This document shows, one piece after another, positions 16,174 through 24,331 of a stretch of DNA of 48,666 bases (its first letter is position 1; each line of letters starts with the position of its first letter). The stretch comes from Bacteroidetes bacterium HGW-Bacteroidetes-2 (lineage in GTDB: Bacteria; Bacteroidota; Bacteroidia; Flavobacteriales; Flavobacteriaceae), in contig PHDJ01000021.1 of NCBI GenBank assembly GCA_002842575.1, positions 1 through 48,666 of the forward strand, read 5' to 3'. A program made the translations under genes and the position numbers. Below the pieces are notes generated by a model. That model worked only from the letters and a program-made list of their open reading frames with translations. It was not told the origin of the DNA and made no database searches.

Positions 16174-17268
16174 ATGAAATACTTATCAGAATATCGAAAT
16201 TTAGAAGACACAAAAAAATATCTGAAGCTCATAGAAAAAATAGTTACAAAACCATGGAATATCATGGAAATTTGTGGAGGACAAACTCATGGCTTGGTAA
16301 AAAATGGTATTTTAGAATTATTGCCCGATAAAGTTAGAATGATTCACGGTCCCGGATGTCCAGTTTGCGTAACGCCTTTAAATCTTATTGATAAAGCCAT
16401 TGAACTTTTAGAAAACAATGTTATTGTCTGTTCTTTTGGCGATATGATTCGTGTTCCAGGAAGTAAAAAAAGCTTACTTGAAGCCAAAGCAGAAGGGGGT
16501 GATTTACGTATCCTTTATTCCCCTATTGAAGCAGTTAATATCGCTAAAGAAAATCCAGATAAAGAAGTGGTTTTCTTTGCAGTTGGTTTTGAAACAACAG
16601 CTCCAGCCAACGCATTATCGGTTTTACACGCCGAGCATGAAGGTTTGAAAAACTATTCCATTTTAGTGTCTCATGTGCTAGTGCCGCCTGCCATGGAAGC
16701 CATTTTAGATGATGAATTTTGTAAGATAGATGCATTTCTTGGTGCAGGACATGTTTGTGCTATTATGGGTTTTGAAGAATATTATCCTTTGGCAAAAAAA
16801 TATAAAATACCCATTATCATTACTGGTTTTGAACCTCTCGATTTGGTGCAGGGCATATATATGGCAGTCTGCCAACTTGAAAAGGGAATTTTTGAAGTTG
16901 AAAATCAATACGCAAGAGTAGTAAAACCCGAAGGAAATAAAGCAGCTAAAGAGGTAATCAATAAGGTTTTTGAAATCGGAAATAGAGAATGGCGTGGCAT
17001 AGGCGAAATTTCTAATAGTGGGTATCAACTAAAAAAAAATTACATAAATTTTGATGCAGAAACCAAGTTTGGAATCCGTAATATTAACGTTCCAGAAAAT
17101 TCAGATTGTATTGCTGGTGAGGTATTAAGAGGGATAAAAAAACCACACCAATGTAGTCAGTTTGGAAAAAAATGCACCCCTTACAATCCTTTAGGAGCAC
17201 CTATGGTTTCATCGGAAGGTGCTTGCGCTGCTTATTATCATTTTTCAACTAATTTAATTAAATCATAA
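16174..17268 (+). CDS. hypD: Hydrogenase maturation protein HypD
   Basis: The 364-residue protein carries the family motifs ICGGQTHGL, HGPGCPVCVTP, FAVGFETTAPA and GAGHVCAIMGF. A C-terminal [4Fe-4S] site is built from HQCSQFGKKCTPYNPLGAPMVSSEGACAAYYHF, read here as separated Cys residues. HypD forms the scaffold with HypC on which Fe(CN)2CO is assembled; the conserved Cys of ICGG is essential in homologues. It is three bases upstream of hypE and 57 after hypF, consistent with one operon. Confidence 0.97.
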   Translation: MKYLSEYRNLEDTKKYLKLIEKIVTKPWNIMEICGGQTHGLVKNGILELLPDKVRMIHGPGCPVCVTPLNLIDKAIELLENNVIVCSFGDMIRVPGSKKSLLEAKAEGGDLRILYSPIEAVNIAKENPDKEVVFFAVGFETTAPANALSVLHAEHEGLKNYSILVSHVLVPPAMEAILDDEFCKIDAFLGAGHVCAIMGFEEYYPLAKKYKIPIIITGFEPLDLVQGIYMAVCQLEKGIFEVENQYARVVKPEGNKAAKEVINKVFEIGNREWRGIGEISNSGYQLKKNYINFDAETKFGIRNINVPENSDCIAGEVLRGIKKPHQCSQFGKKCTPYNPLGAPMVSSEGACAAYYHFSTNLIKS

Positions 17269-17271
17269 AAA

Positions 17272-18297
17272 ATGAATGATTCAGAATTACGTTTTGACAC
17301 CATCAATTTAGGTCACGGAAGTGGTGGAATGATGACTCGGGAACTTTTAGATAAATTAATTTTTAAAACCTTCAACAATTCATTTATAAATCAAAAACAT
17401 GATGGTTCTATTGTAAAATTTGCCGGCAAAATAGCTATTTCTACGGATAGTTTTGTTATTTCGCCTATTTTTTTTAAAGGAGGAAACATAGGAGAACTTG
17501 CTGTAAATGGAACGGTCAATGATGTAGCCATGTGTGGGGCTATTCCTAAATATCTTTCGCTTGCTTTTATTATAGAGGAAGGATTAAAAATGGAAGAGTT
17601 TCAGACCATTGTTAATTCTATTAAAGAAGCCGCAGATAAAAGTGGGGTTCTTATTATTACTGGTGACACTAAAGTTGTTGAGAGAGGAAAAGGCGATAAA
17701 ATATTTATAAATACTACAGGTTTTGGAGAAGTCCATCCAAAAGCAAATATTACAACTGACCGAATTATGTATGGCGATAAAATTATCGTAAACGGTTATA
17801 TAGCACAACACGGAATGGCTATTATGTCTGACCGCGAAGGATTAGCCTTTGAATCAAATATTGTGAGTGATACAACTAATGTGAATTTTTTAGTGAAAGA
17901 TTTATTAGACACTTTTGGCGATAAAATTCATTTTTTTAGAGATCCTACACGAGGGGGCGTAGCAAGTGTTTTATCAGAAATTGCAACCGATATAAACAAA
18001 GGAATTGCAATTTTTGAAGACGATTTTCCAATTGAAAAACAAGTAGCTGCCGCTTGCGAAATATTAGGTTTAGATCCTTTGTATGTAGCTAATGAAGGGG
18101 TGTTTATCACCATCGTAGATGCCGAAATTGCTGAAGAAGTAGTGGCGCTAATGCGAAAGGATGAAAAGGGTAAAAATTCTGTTTGTATTGGTGAAATAAC
18201 AAACGAGCATCCCAGCAAAGTGGTTATGCACAGTGTCATAGGTGGAAAGCGTATTGTAAGTGCTTTAATTGGAGAGCAGTTACCCCGTATTTGTTAA
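17272..18297 (+). CDS. hypE: Carbamoyl dehydratase HypE
   Basis: The 341-residue PurM-like ATPase keeps GHGSGGMMTRELL near the start, STDSFVISP, GELAVNGTVNDVAMCGA, TGDTKVVERG and DPTRGGVASVLSE. It ends in PRIC, the C-terminal cysteine that is carbamoylated by HypF and dehydrated to a thiocyanate, the source of the CN ligands. It is the last gene of the rightward hydrogenase operon. Its stop overlaps by four bases the stop of the convergent nickel-permease gene (shared TTAA). Confidence 0.97.
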   Translation: MNDSELRFDTINLGHGSGGMMTRELLDKLIFKTFNNSFINQKHDGSIVKFAGKIAISTDSFVISPIFFKGGNIGELAVNGTVNDVAMCGAIPKYLSLAFIIEEGLKMEEFQTIVNSIKEAADKSGVLIITGDTKVVERGKGDKIFINTTGFGEVHPKANITTDRIMYGDKIIVNGYIAQHGMAIMSDREGLAFESNIVSDTTNVNFLVKDLLDTFGDKIHFFRDPTRGGVASVLSEIATDINKGIAIFEDDFPIEKQVAAACEILGLDPLYVANEGVFITIVDAEIAEEVVALMRKDEKGKNSVCIGEITNEHPSKVVMHSVIGGKRIVSALIGEQLPRIC

Positions 18298-18998
18298 TTG
18301 CTGAATAGCCAGTAAATACCTATAACAATAGCAAAAAGACCTCCGGCTAGCCTTATGCCTTTAAAAAATACAGCGTTGTGTCCGTTTTTTGAAAAGGAAG
18401 CAATGTTTCCTATCACAAAGGCAAAAGTAGTCATGGCTAATAAAATTCCAATTCCAAAACCTCCTATATATAATAATGAATCAGTGCGTGTTTCAAAACC
18501 AAGTACAGGTATAAACAACAAAAAATGTGCTATACCGGCCAATCCGTGAAGAAAACCAATAGATAACGAAGCAAAGTTACTTTGATTCAGATAAGCAGAA
18601 TGTCTGTGTTGGTGTGATTGCTCGTGTGTATGAACATGTTCATGTTTATGAATTATTGGGGTATCTTCACTATGAATATGAAGGTGTTTGTGATTCCGTT
18701 CTGTCTTGAATATTTTATAAAAAGCCCATATTCCAACTCCTATTAGCACAATACCTACTAATTGTTCGCTGTAATTAGAAATGGTATCTACAGGAATCAA
18801 TGTTTTAAAAATCGTAAATAAAACACCAATGAAAAGCATTCCAATAAGGTGTCCAATTCCCCAAAAGAGTCCAATTTTCCAGGCTTTCTTTTTTGATTCA
18901 ATAGCAAAAGGTGTAACAGCAGCAAGATGATCAGGACCTGTTATAACATGAAGCATAGCCGCAATCAATCCGGCTATCATAGAAAAAGTTATATCCAT
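18294..18998 (-). CDS. NicO/UreH-type nickel permease with His-rich loop
   Basis: The 234-residue membrane protein has about six helices. HVITGPDHLAAVTPFA in the first and SIGFLHGLAGIAHF in the fourth are the His/Asp signatures of UreH/NicO-type nickel transporters. A cytoplasmic or periplasmic loop at about residues 105-135 has 12 or so histidines in HxH patterns and should bind nickel. Position, converging directly on hypE, supports a job in supplying nickel to this hydrogenase. No urease genes are visible. Substrate (Ni rather than Co) is an inference from context. Confidence 0.85.
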   Translation of the reverse strand: MDITFSMIAGLIAAMLHVITGPDHLAAVTPFAIESKKKAWKIGLFWGIGHLIGMLFIGVLFTIFKTLIPVDTISNYSEQLVGIVLIGVGIWAFYKIFKTERNHKHLHIHSEDTPIIHKHEHVHTHEQSHQHRHSAYLNQSNFASLSIGFLHGLAGIAHFLLFIPVLGFETRTDSLLYIGGFGIGILLAMTTFAFVIGNIASFSKNGHNAVFFKGIRLAGGLFAIVIGIYWLFSN

Positions 18999-19044
18999 AA
19001 ATGCATCATTATTATGTATAATAAAGATACAAGATTTAAATGAT

Positions 19045-19344
19045 TTAATGGATTATATTAAATGTAATCAACAAAATAATCAATAAAATTCCAGAAAGAG
19101 ATATTATAAAAATATATTCGGCAATGTTTTCCCAACGTTTTTCTCTCAGGTTGTTTTGAGTTCGAATAGATATAAACGAATAAAAACAAGAAAGTGAAAG
19201 TAATATAGCAACACCACTTGTTAGTTCATCAATAAAATGTAGCTCTGTTCTATTATCGATATGTAAAGCGGTTATCACAAATAAACAAAACCCTAAAAGA
19301 TTTGCCGAGGTGCCTAATATGTGTTGAGAGGTGTTATTTGCCAT
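19045..19344 (-). CDS. Small three-helix membrane protein of unknown function
   Basis: The 99-residue protein shows three hydrophobic helices (about 10-26, 40-58, 72-97) and short charged loops (HIDNRTELHFIDE, RTQNNLREKRWEN). I do not recognise the family with certainty. It is co-directional with the DUF1343 gene, starting 20 bases before that gene's end, and lies 46 bases before the nickel permease start, so it could belong to either transcript. Codon use looks native. Confidence 0.7.
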   Translation of the reverse strand: MANNTSQHILGTSANLLGFCLFVITALHIDNRTELHFIDELTSGVAILLSLSCFYSFISIRTQNNLREKRWENIAEYIFIISLSGILLIILLITFNIIH

Positions 19345-19364
19345 AGTTATTTCTGGGTTTCAAT

Positions 19365-20699
19365 TTATTCATAAAGCAAATAGGGTTTTCGCATGGTATC
19401 ATATTTTTTTAAATCCTTTAGCCAAGTAGCTCTAATGTCACGATAGGTATAACCTCCTTCAATTTGTTCTTGTAATTTTTTTGTTCCAGAAAGCGAAGTA
19501 AAAAAAGGAGTGAAAAAATTGTTCTTTTTGCCGGATGCTATATAAGCTTCTATAAGCCATTCTAAATTTAAATTATTTAGTCTTTCTTCCGTTCGTAAAT
19601 CTTTACCATAGCATAGTTGTCCGTTAAATTTTGGGTTTTTAGCCCCTTCATTAGAACCTGGAGTAAAGGTAAATGAGTATTGAGTTTTAGGTAAATCTGG
19701 ACTTCCAAAAACCTGAAATTGCATTTCTGTACCACGACCTTCACTTAATGGTGTACCTTCAAAAAAGCACAAACTTGGGTAGAGGTTTATAGCCTGATCG
19801 TTAGGTAAGTTAGGGGATGGTTTTATGGGAAGTGAGTAAGACATCGATCGGTTATAATGTTCGACAGTAATGATTTTTAGGGGGCATTGAATTTCGTTTT
19901 CTAACCATTTTTCGCCATTAATCATTTTGGCATATTCACCAATGGTCATGCCATGAACTACAGGTACAGGATGTATTCCTACAAAACTTTTGTATTGTGG
20001 TTCTAAAATAGGACCGTCTATATAATGTATGTTTGGATTTGGTCTGTCTAAAATAAGCAACGTAATACCGGCTTCAGCGCAAGCTTCCATAACATAATGT
20101 AATGTAGAAATATAGGTGTAAAATCTGACGCCAACATCCTGAACGTCAAAAATTAGTATATCCATATCTTGCATTTGTGCTGCAGTGGGTTTTTTATTGT
20201 TTCCGTAAAGGGAAATAATAGGCAATCCAGTTTTAATATCTTTACCGTCCTTGATAATTTCACCGGCATCTGCAGTGCCACGAAAACCATGTTCTGGCAC
20301 AAATACTTTAGTAATATTAATGTTGTGCGAAAGTAATGAATCTATTAAATGGGTGTGCTTGCTGAAACTCCACTGGTGAACTTGCTTTTGTTTATAGGTT
20401 TTGGTTTCTGAATCGTAATAATCTTGTTTAAAAATAATACTTTGGGGTTTAAAAATTACGCTGGTCTGGTTTGCAACAACGCCTACTTTTTTATTCCGAA
20501 GTAATTTTAAATAGTTGGAAGTTTGATTAGCACCCACAATAGAATAGGTTTCTGGAGTGTTTTCTTCAAAGACTGTTTCTACTTTAAAATTCTTTTCTTG
20601 ACCTTTACAGGAAATAGAAAGGAATACAATTCCCATCAAAAATAAAATAGTATTTTTGAGCCTAAATAGCAAGAGAATATTGAATTTCGAGTTTTTCAT
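19365..20699 (-). CDS. namZ: DUF1343 protein, exo-beta-N-acetylmuramidase NamZ family
   Basis: From the ATG at 20699 the product has 444 residues with a lipoprotein-like signal ending SISC (Cys31), so it is probably anchored in the envelope. Family motifs include GVVANQTS, VFVPEHGFRG, PIISLYG, FDVQDVGVRFYTYISTL, LDRPNP, VHGMTIGEYA, PNLPN and FFEGTPLSEGRGT. NamZ-type enzymes release N-acetylmuramic acid from the non-reducing end of muropeptide glycans. The frame is open for 69 further codons upstream, but those overlap the divergent permease. The start at 20699 itself overlaps the permease TTG by 20 bases; an alternative ATG at 20636 would give too short a signal. Confidence 0.87.
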   Translation of the reverse strand: MKNSKFNILLLFRLKNTILFLMGIVFLSISCKGQEKNFKVETVFEENTPETYSIVGANQTSNYLKLLRNKKVGVVANQTSVIFKPQSIIFKQDYYDSETKTYKQKQVHQWSFSKHTHLIDSLLSHNINITKVFVPEHGFRGTADAGEIIKDGKDIKTGLPIISLYGNNKKPTAAQMQDMDILIFDVQDVGVRFYTYISTLHYVMEACAEAGITLLILDRPNPNIHYIDGPILEPQYKSFVGIHPVPVVHGMTIGEYAKMINGEKWLENEIQCPLKIITVEHYNRSMSYSLPIKPSPNLPNDQAINLYPSLCFFEGTPLSEGRGTEMQFQVFGSPDLPKTQYSFTFTPGSNEGAKNPKFNGQLCYGKDLRTEERLNNLNLEWLIEAYIASGKKNNFFTPFFTSLSGTKKLQEQIEGGYTYRDIRATWLKDLKKYDTMRKPYLLYE

Positions 20700-21915
20700 A
20701 GCAAAGCGAATTATAGGTTCTAAAGACCATAAAAGTAGTATATCGGCACCAATAATAAAAATTGCCATTACGGCAATAGCATTAGGTATCATAATGATGT
20801 TAGTTTCTATTGCTACCGGAGTTGGTTTGCAACAAAAAGTGCGCGAAAAAGTTTCTGCTTTTAATGGCGATATTATCATTTCTAATTTTGACACTAATTT
20901 TTCCAAAGATTCGCAAACGCCAATTTCAAAAAACCAGGATTTCTATCCTAATTTTACTTCCGTAAACGAAATAAAACACATTCAAATAACCGCACTTAAA
21001 GGGGGTATTGTTCGCACTGCAACCAATTTTGAAGGGGTTGTGGTTAAAGGTGTTGGTGAAGATTATAACTGGCAGTATTTTGAAGAATTTCTGGTAGAAG
21101 GAAGATTACCCAAATACGGCGAAAATTTAAATGCAGAAATTTTACTTTCAGAATATTTAGCCAATCGGTTGCATTTACAAATTGGGGATAAAGTGGTTAC
21201 CTACTTTCTAGATGATGATAATGAAAAAGCTCCGCGAAGTGTTGGGTTTGATTTAATAGGTATCTACAATAGTGGTTTTCAGGAATTTGATGAAAGTTAT
21301 CTTATAGCAGACATACGCCATATACAGCGTTTAAACCGTTGGCAAGCAGACCAAATAGGAAGTTTTGAACTTTTTGTAAACGATTTTAGCAAAATACAAG
21401 AAATTGGTAATAAAGTGTATTATAAAACTGGATCCACCTTAGATACCCAAACCGTTAGAGATAAATACTTTGCTATTTTTGAATGGCTGGATTTGTTTGA
21501 TTTTAATATAGCGCTTATTATTGGCATAATGATATTAGTAGCAGGTATCAATATGATTACCGCACTTTTAGTTCTAATTTTAGAACGCACTAAAATGATA
21601 GGCATTTTAAAATCCTTAGGTTGCAACGACTGGAGTGTGCGTAAAATATTTATTTACAATGCAATGTATCTTATTGGAATAGGATTGTTTTGGGGAAATG
21701 TTATAGGGATAGGTTTGTTGCTCGTTCAAAAATATTTTAAACTTTTTCCATTAAACCCAGATACGTATTATGTAACTGAAGCACCAGTTTATTTAGATTT
21801 TGGATATATTTTAGCACTCAATGCGGGAACATTTTTTCTTTGTTTGATAATGCTTTTAGTGCCTTCTTATATAATAACTAAAATTTCTCCAGTGAAGGCT
21901 ATCAGGTTTGAGTGA
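20680..21915 (+). CDS. FtsX-like ABC transporter permease (LolC/E type)
   Basis: The protein is about 411 residues from a TTG start whose first residues would be MNFEFFIAKRII, the usual beginning in flavobacterial homologues; an earlier TTG at 20656 is also in frame. One N-terminal helix (about 25-48), a large extracytoplasmic MacB-like domain (about 50-270) and three C-terminal helices give the FtsX/LolE topology. The Lys-rich LILERTKMIGILKSLGC motif between helices two and three is the ATPase-coupling segment. Such permeases move lipoproteins or act on the envelope with a separate ATPase, which is not in this window. Confidence 0.88.
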   Translation: MNFEFFIAKRIIGSKDHKSSISAPIIKIAITAIALGIIMMLVSIATGVGLQQKVREKVSAFNGDIIISNFDTNFSKDSQTPISKNQDFYPNFTSVNEIKHIQITALKGGIVRTATNFEGVVVKGVGEDYNWQYFEEFLVEGRLPKYGENLNAEILLSEYLANRLHLQIGDKVVTYFLDDDNEKAPRSVGFDLIGIYNSGFQEFDESYLIADIRHIQRLNRWQADQIGSFELFVNDFSKIQEIGNKVYYKTGSTLDTQTVRDKYFAIFEWLDLFDFNIALIIGIMILVAGINMITALLVLILERTKMIGILKSLGCNDWSVRKIFIYNAMYLIGIGLFWGNVIGIGLLLVQKYFKLFPLNPDTYYVTEAPVYLDFGYILALNAGTFFLCLIMLLVPSYIITKISPVKAIRFE

Positions 21916-21923
21916 TTTTACAA

Positions 21924-22967
21924 TTACTGTATTAGTATTTTTTTTACTTCTCTGCCAAAAACGGTTTCGATAGCAACTAAATAAAACCCGGTTTGAAGGA
22001 AGGAAATATCCACTGCCTGCTCAAGATTTGTGGTTGTTAGTAATTTTTCACCCATAATGGAATAAACAGAAATAGTTAATATTTGTTCTGAATGCGTGAA
22101 GTTTAAAACATCTTTTGCAGGATTGGGATAAATGATTGAGCTTGGTGATGAAAAATCGTTTAAGTCTAGTGTTATGCTATTTTTAAAGATTGAAATAAAT
22201 CCCGCAGCGGATTCAATTTGAAAAAACTCCCCATCTACAGCTCCCATTAATGGATAAAAGTCTACTAAATCAGGAATCCCGGTATTTGGATTGCTTAAGT
22301 TTTCTAAAACTAAGATAAATTCTTCTTGATTAACAAAATCTTCTCCATAAATAAAATTACCTTCAAAAACGTCATCAGCATTAGTTCCCGTAAAAGTAAA
22401 ATCAGGGGCGATAGTAATAGAAGGCACATCAGGGCCAGAATAAAAAAAAGTATCACCCAAATCTGCCTCAGAAGAATATAAATACCAAGTTTGAAAAATA
22501 TCTTGAAGCGGTTCTATAGGTCTGTTTACAAAATAAACACTATTGAAATCGCTATCTCTAAACCAAAAATCTTTTTTGTTTTGACTATATTGATTAAAAT
22601 TATAAACAAAGGTTTTTCCTTCTAAATCTACATTTGTTAGGATCTCGTAAAAGTAATTGTTTTCAAAAGTACAATTGGGTTGGTCACAATCTAGTAATGT
22701 GATCGAAGGGTCACTCAGAGTAAATGAGTTTCCGGAAAAATTGACAGTTGCACTGAATTGATTTTCGATACCGTTAACTTCCATAAAAAGAACGCCATTT
22801 TCTTCATTAAAAGTTAAACTTAAGTTTTCACCCAAGGGCGTAAAAGTCTGTTCAGAATCAACAGATAAATAACGCACATACCACACTTCGTCCAGTAAAG
22901 CTTGTGGTTGAGCAAACAAATCCAAACCAAAAATTAAAAGTCCTATAAAAAGTACAATTTTTTTCAT
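21924..22967 (-). CDS. Secreted protein with type IX secretion C-terminal domain
   Basis: The 347-residue protein has a signal peptide (MKKIVLFIGLLIFGLDLFAQ). The C-terminal 75 residues form a type A sorting domain: IIYPNPAKDVLNF, then ISVYSIMGEKL and GFYLVAIETVFGREVKKILIQ. This targets it through the type IX system, after which the domain is removed. The central part is beta-rich with repeated FxFTGT-like strands and no recognised catalytic motif; it resembles lipocalin-like extracellular proteins of Flavobacteriia. Function is unknown. It is convergent with the permease, nine bases apart. Confidence 0.87.
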   Translation of the reverse strand: MKKIVLFIGLLIFGLDLFAQPQALLDEVWYVRYLSVDSEQTFTPLGENLSLTFNEENGVLFMEVNGIENQFSATVNFSGNSFTLSDPSITLLDCDQPNCTFENNYFYEILTNVDLEGKTFVYNFNQYSQNKKDFWFRDSDFNSVYFVNRPIEPLQDIFQTWYLYSSEADLGDTFFYSGPDVPSITIAPDFTFTGTNADDVFEGNFIYGEDFVNQEEFILVLENLSNPNTGIPDLVDFYPLMGAVDGEFFQIESAAGFISIFKNSITLDLNDFSSPSSIIYPNPAKDVLNFTHSEQILTISVYSIMGEKLLTTTNLEQAVDISFLQTGFYLVAIETVFGREVKKILIQ

Positions 22968-23043
22968 ATCGATTAAGTTTATCTAAAGTTAATAAAAAAA
23001 TGCTACAGCACATAAAAAAATGGAGTTTATAGTAAATGATTGC

Positions 23044-23072
23044 AAAAAAAATAGGCTTACAAATTGTAAGCC
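23044..23072 (-). terminator. Rho-independent terminator after the lipocalin-like gene
   Basis: GGCTTACAA and TTGTAAGCC (23054-23072) form a nine-base perfect stem. On the minus strand it is followed by TATTTTTTTT. It lies 30 bases after the stop at 23103. Confidence 0.8.
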
Positions 23073-23102
23073 CATCTTTAATTTTTAATATAATAGTGTA
23101 AA

Positions 23103-23543
23103 CTATACCTTTTCAAGCACTGTTATAAATACAAAAGTTTTACCTTCAAATTCTTCAGTAACTTGAACTTTTAAAGTTGAATTATTTAAAGTAATAATTT
23201 CTAATACAGTTGTTTCACCATCAGCGGTTATGATTAAGTTGTTTTCTGAAATTAAATAAGTCCCTGTTTCTACATCAGAATCACATTCATCATTGAAGTC
23301 TAGAAAGTAAATAAAACTTATAAAAGAATTGTTGGTGTTAAATTCAACAGAGTCGATACCACATTCTGGAGCTTCGTTTTCATAAGGTAAAAGTATTTCC
23401 TGTCCATTAACGATAGTGCCTTCTTGAGTAAACTCCCATTTTCCAATAATTTTTTCTTCATTCCCTCCATTGTCATCATCGCTACTACATGAAACAAACA
23501 TAGCTGATGCTGCAAACACAAATAATACAAATAATTTTTTCAT
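23103..23543 (-). CDS. Lipocalin-like lipoprotein
   Basis: The 146-residue protein starts with MKKLFVLFVFAASAMFVSC, a lipoprotein signal with Cys19, followed by SSDDDNGG, an acidic stretch matching the Bacteroidota lipoprotein export signal for the cell surface. IIGKWEFTQEG at about residue 35 is the usual first strand of lipocalin-like (DUF5004-type) domains. Alternating beta strands follow. The ligand is unknown. A TAGCTTTG promoter box lies 27 bases before the start and a strong terminator follows, so it is probably monocistronic. Confidence 0.85.
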   Translation of the reverse strand: MKKLFVLFVFAASAMFVSCSSDDDNGGNEEKIIGKWEFTQEGTIVNGQEILLPYENEAPECGIDSVEFNTNNSFISFIYFLDFNDECDSDVETGTYLISENNLIITADGETTVLEIITLNNSTLKVQVTEEFEGKTFVFITVLEKV

Positions 23544-23569
23544 TTTTTTAGTTTATTTATTAACGGCGG

Positions 23570-23577
23570 CAAAGCTA
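23570..23577 (-). promoter_or_regulatory. Candidate -7 element (TAGCTTTG) for the lipocalin-like gene
   Basis: The reverse complement of CAAAGCTA matches TAnnTTTG and lies 27 bases before the ATG at 23543. No TTG is seen at the expected -33 distance. Confidence 0.45.
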
Positions 23578-23594
23578 CATTTAAATTTGAGTAC

Positions 23595-24287
23595 TCATAT
23601 TTTTTTCTTAAGTTTAAACGGTGACCGTTCACTATGTGCTTTCATCGCTTTAAAACACAAGCGAATACTAATAGCAAGCCCAACAAAAGACATAAACCAA
23701 AAGGCAGGATAGCTTTGTTGCATTAAAAAGAAGTTATAAAGCCCGTGAAGAACGATTGCTGCGAGCAAACCTTTTAACTTATATTCTTTTGCTCGTTCTT
23801 TATGTTGCCAGGCCATTCCAAAATAATAACCCATAATAATTCCAAAACTAGCATGAGCAGGAACTGCTGTAAACATTCTTAAAAGGCCTATTTGAAGTCC
23901 GCCATCAGCGATATATAGTATGTTTTCAATTCCGGCAAAACCGAGACTGATAATAGCTCCATAAACGATGCCGTCAAAGGGTTCGTTAAATTCTTTTTGA
24001 CGAAAAGCATAAAACCTAAGGACTAAAAATTTAGCAAATTCTTCAGCGAAAGCGACCACAATAAGCGCATAAACAGCTACTGAAACAATGTTTCCAAAAT
24101 CCACAGGAATAAACTTTCCCAGAATAGTTGACAGTATCACAGCAGGTATCGCACAAAGTACGCCAAGTATAAAACTTAAAACCATATGCTTTAAGGGCTC
24201 ACGGTCATATTGATCCCTAAGCCAGATAAACAAACCAATTGCTGCGCCGGGGGCCAGTGCTATGCCAATTAAGAAAAGTGCTTCCAT
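23595..24287 (-). CDS. prsW: PrsW family intramembrane metalloprotease
   Basis: The 230-residue protein has about seven hydrophobic helices. The family glutamates are in AFAEEFAKF (about residues 78-86), with FDGIVYGAIISLGFAGIENILYI next and HASFGIIMGYYFG later, the His in the last being a likely zinc ligand. PrsW of Bacillus cuts an anti-sigma factor at the membrane. The substrate here is unknown and no anti-sigma gene is nearby. It lies 44 bases downstream of the M14 peptidase stop, with a GC-rich hairpin in between. Confidence 0.9.
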   Translation of the reverse strand: MEALFLIGIALAPGAAIGLFIWLRDQYDREPLKHMVLSFILGVLCAIPAVILSTILGKFIPVDFGNIVSVAVYALIVVAFAEEFAKFLVLRFYAFRQKEFNEPFDGIVYGAIISLGFAGIENILYIADGGLQIGLLRMFTAVPAHASFGIIMGYYFGMAWQHKERAKEYKLKGLLAAIVLHGLYNFFLMQQSYPAFWFMSFVGLAISIRLCFKAMKAHSERSPFKLKKKI

Positions 24288-24294
24288 AAGAGCT

Positions 24295-24313
24295 CCCCCT
24301 CCTTTGGAGGGGG
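24295..24313. repeat. GC-rich REP-like hairpin between the M14 and PrsW genes
   Basis: CCCCCTCC-TTT-GGAGGGGG is a perfect eight-base stem with a three-base loop, followed on the plus strand by CTAGGGGAGGATTG. It stands out in an AT-rich region and resembles interspersed GC-rich palindromes found in other Bacteroidota genomes. It could slow or stop transcription into PrsW. Confidence 0.6.
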
Positions 24314-24331
24314 CTAGGGGAGGATTGAGGA

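Noticed and set aside
18294-18998. Reading the His-rich permease as part of a urease system
   Set aside because: No urease genes are present, and the gene converges directly on hypE, so a nickel supply role for the hydrogenase is the simpler reading.
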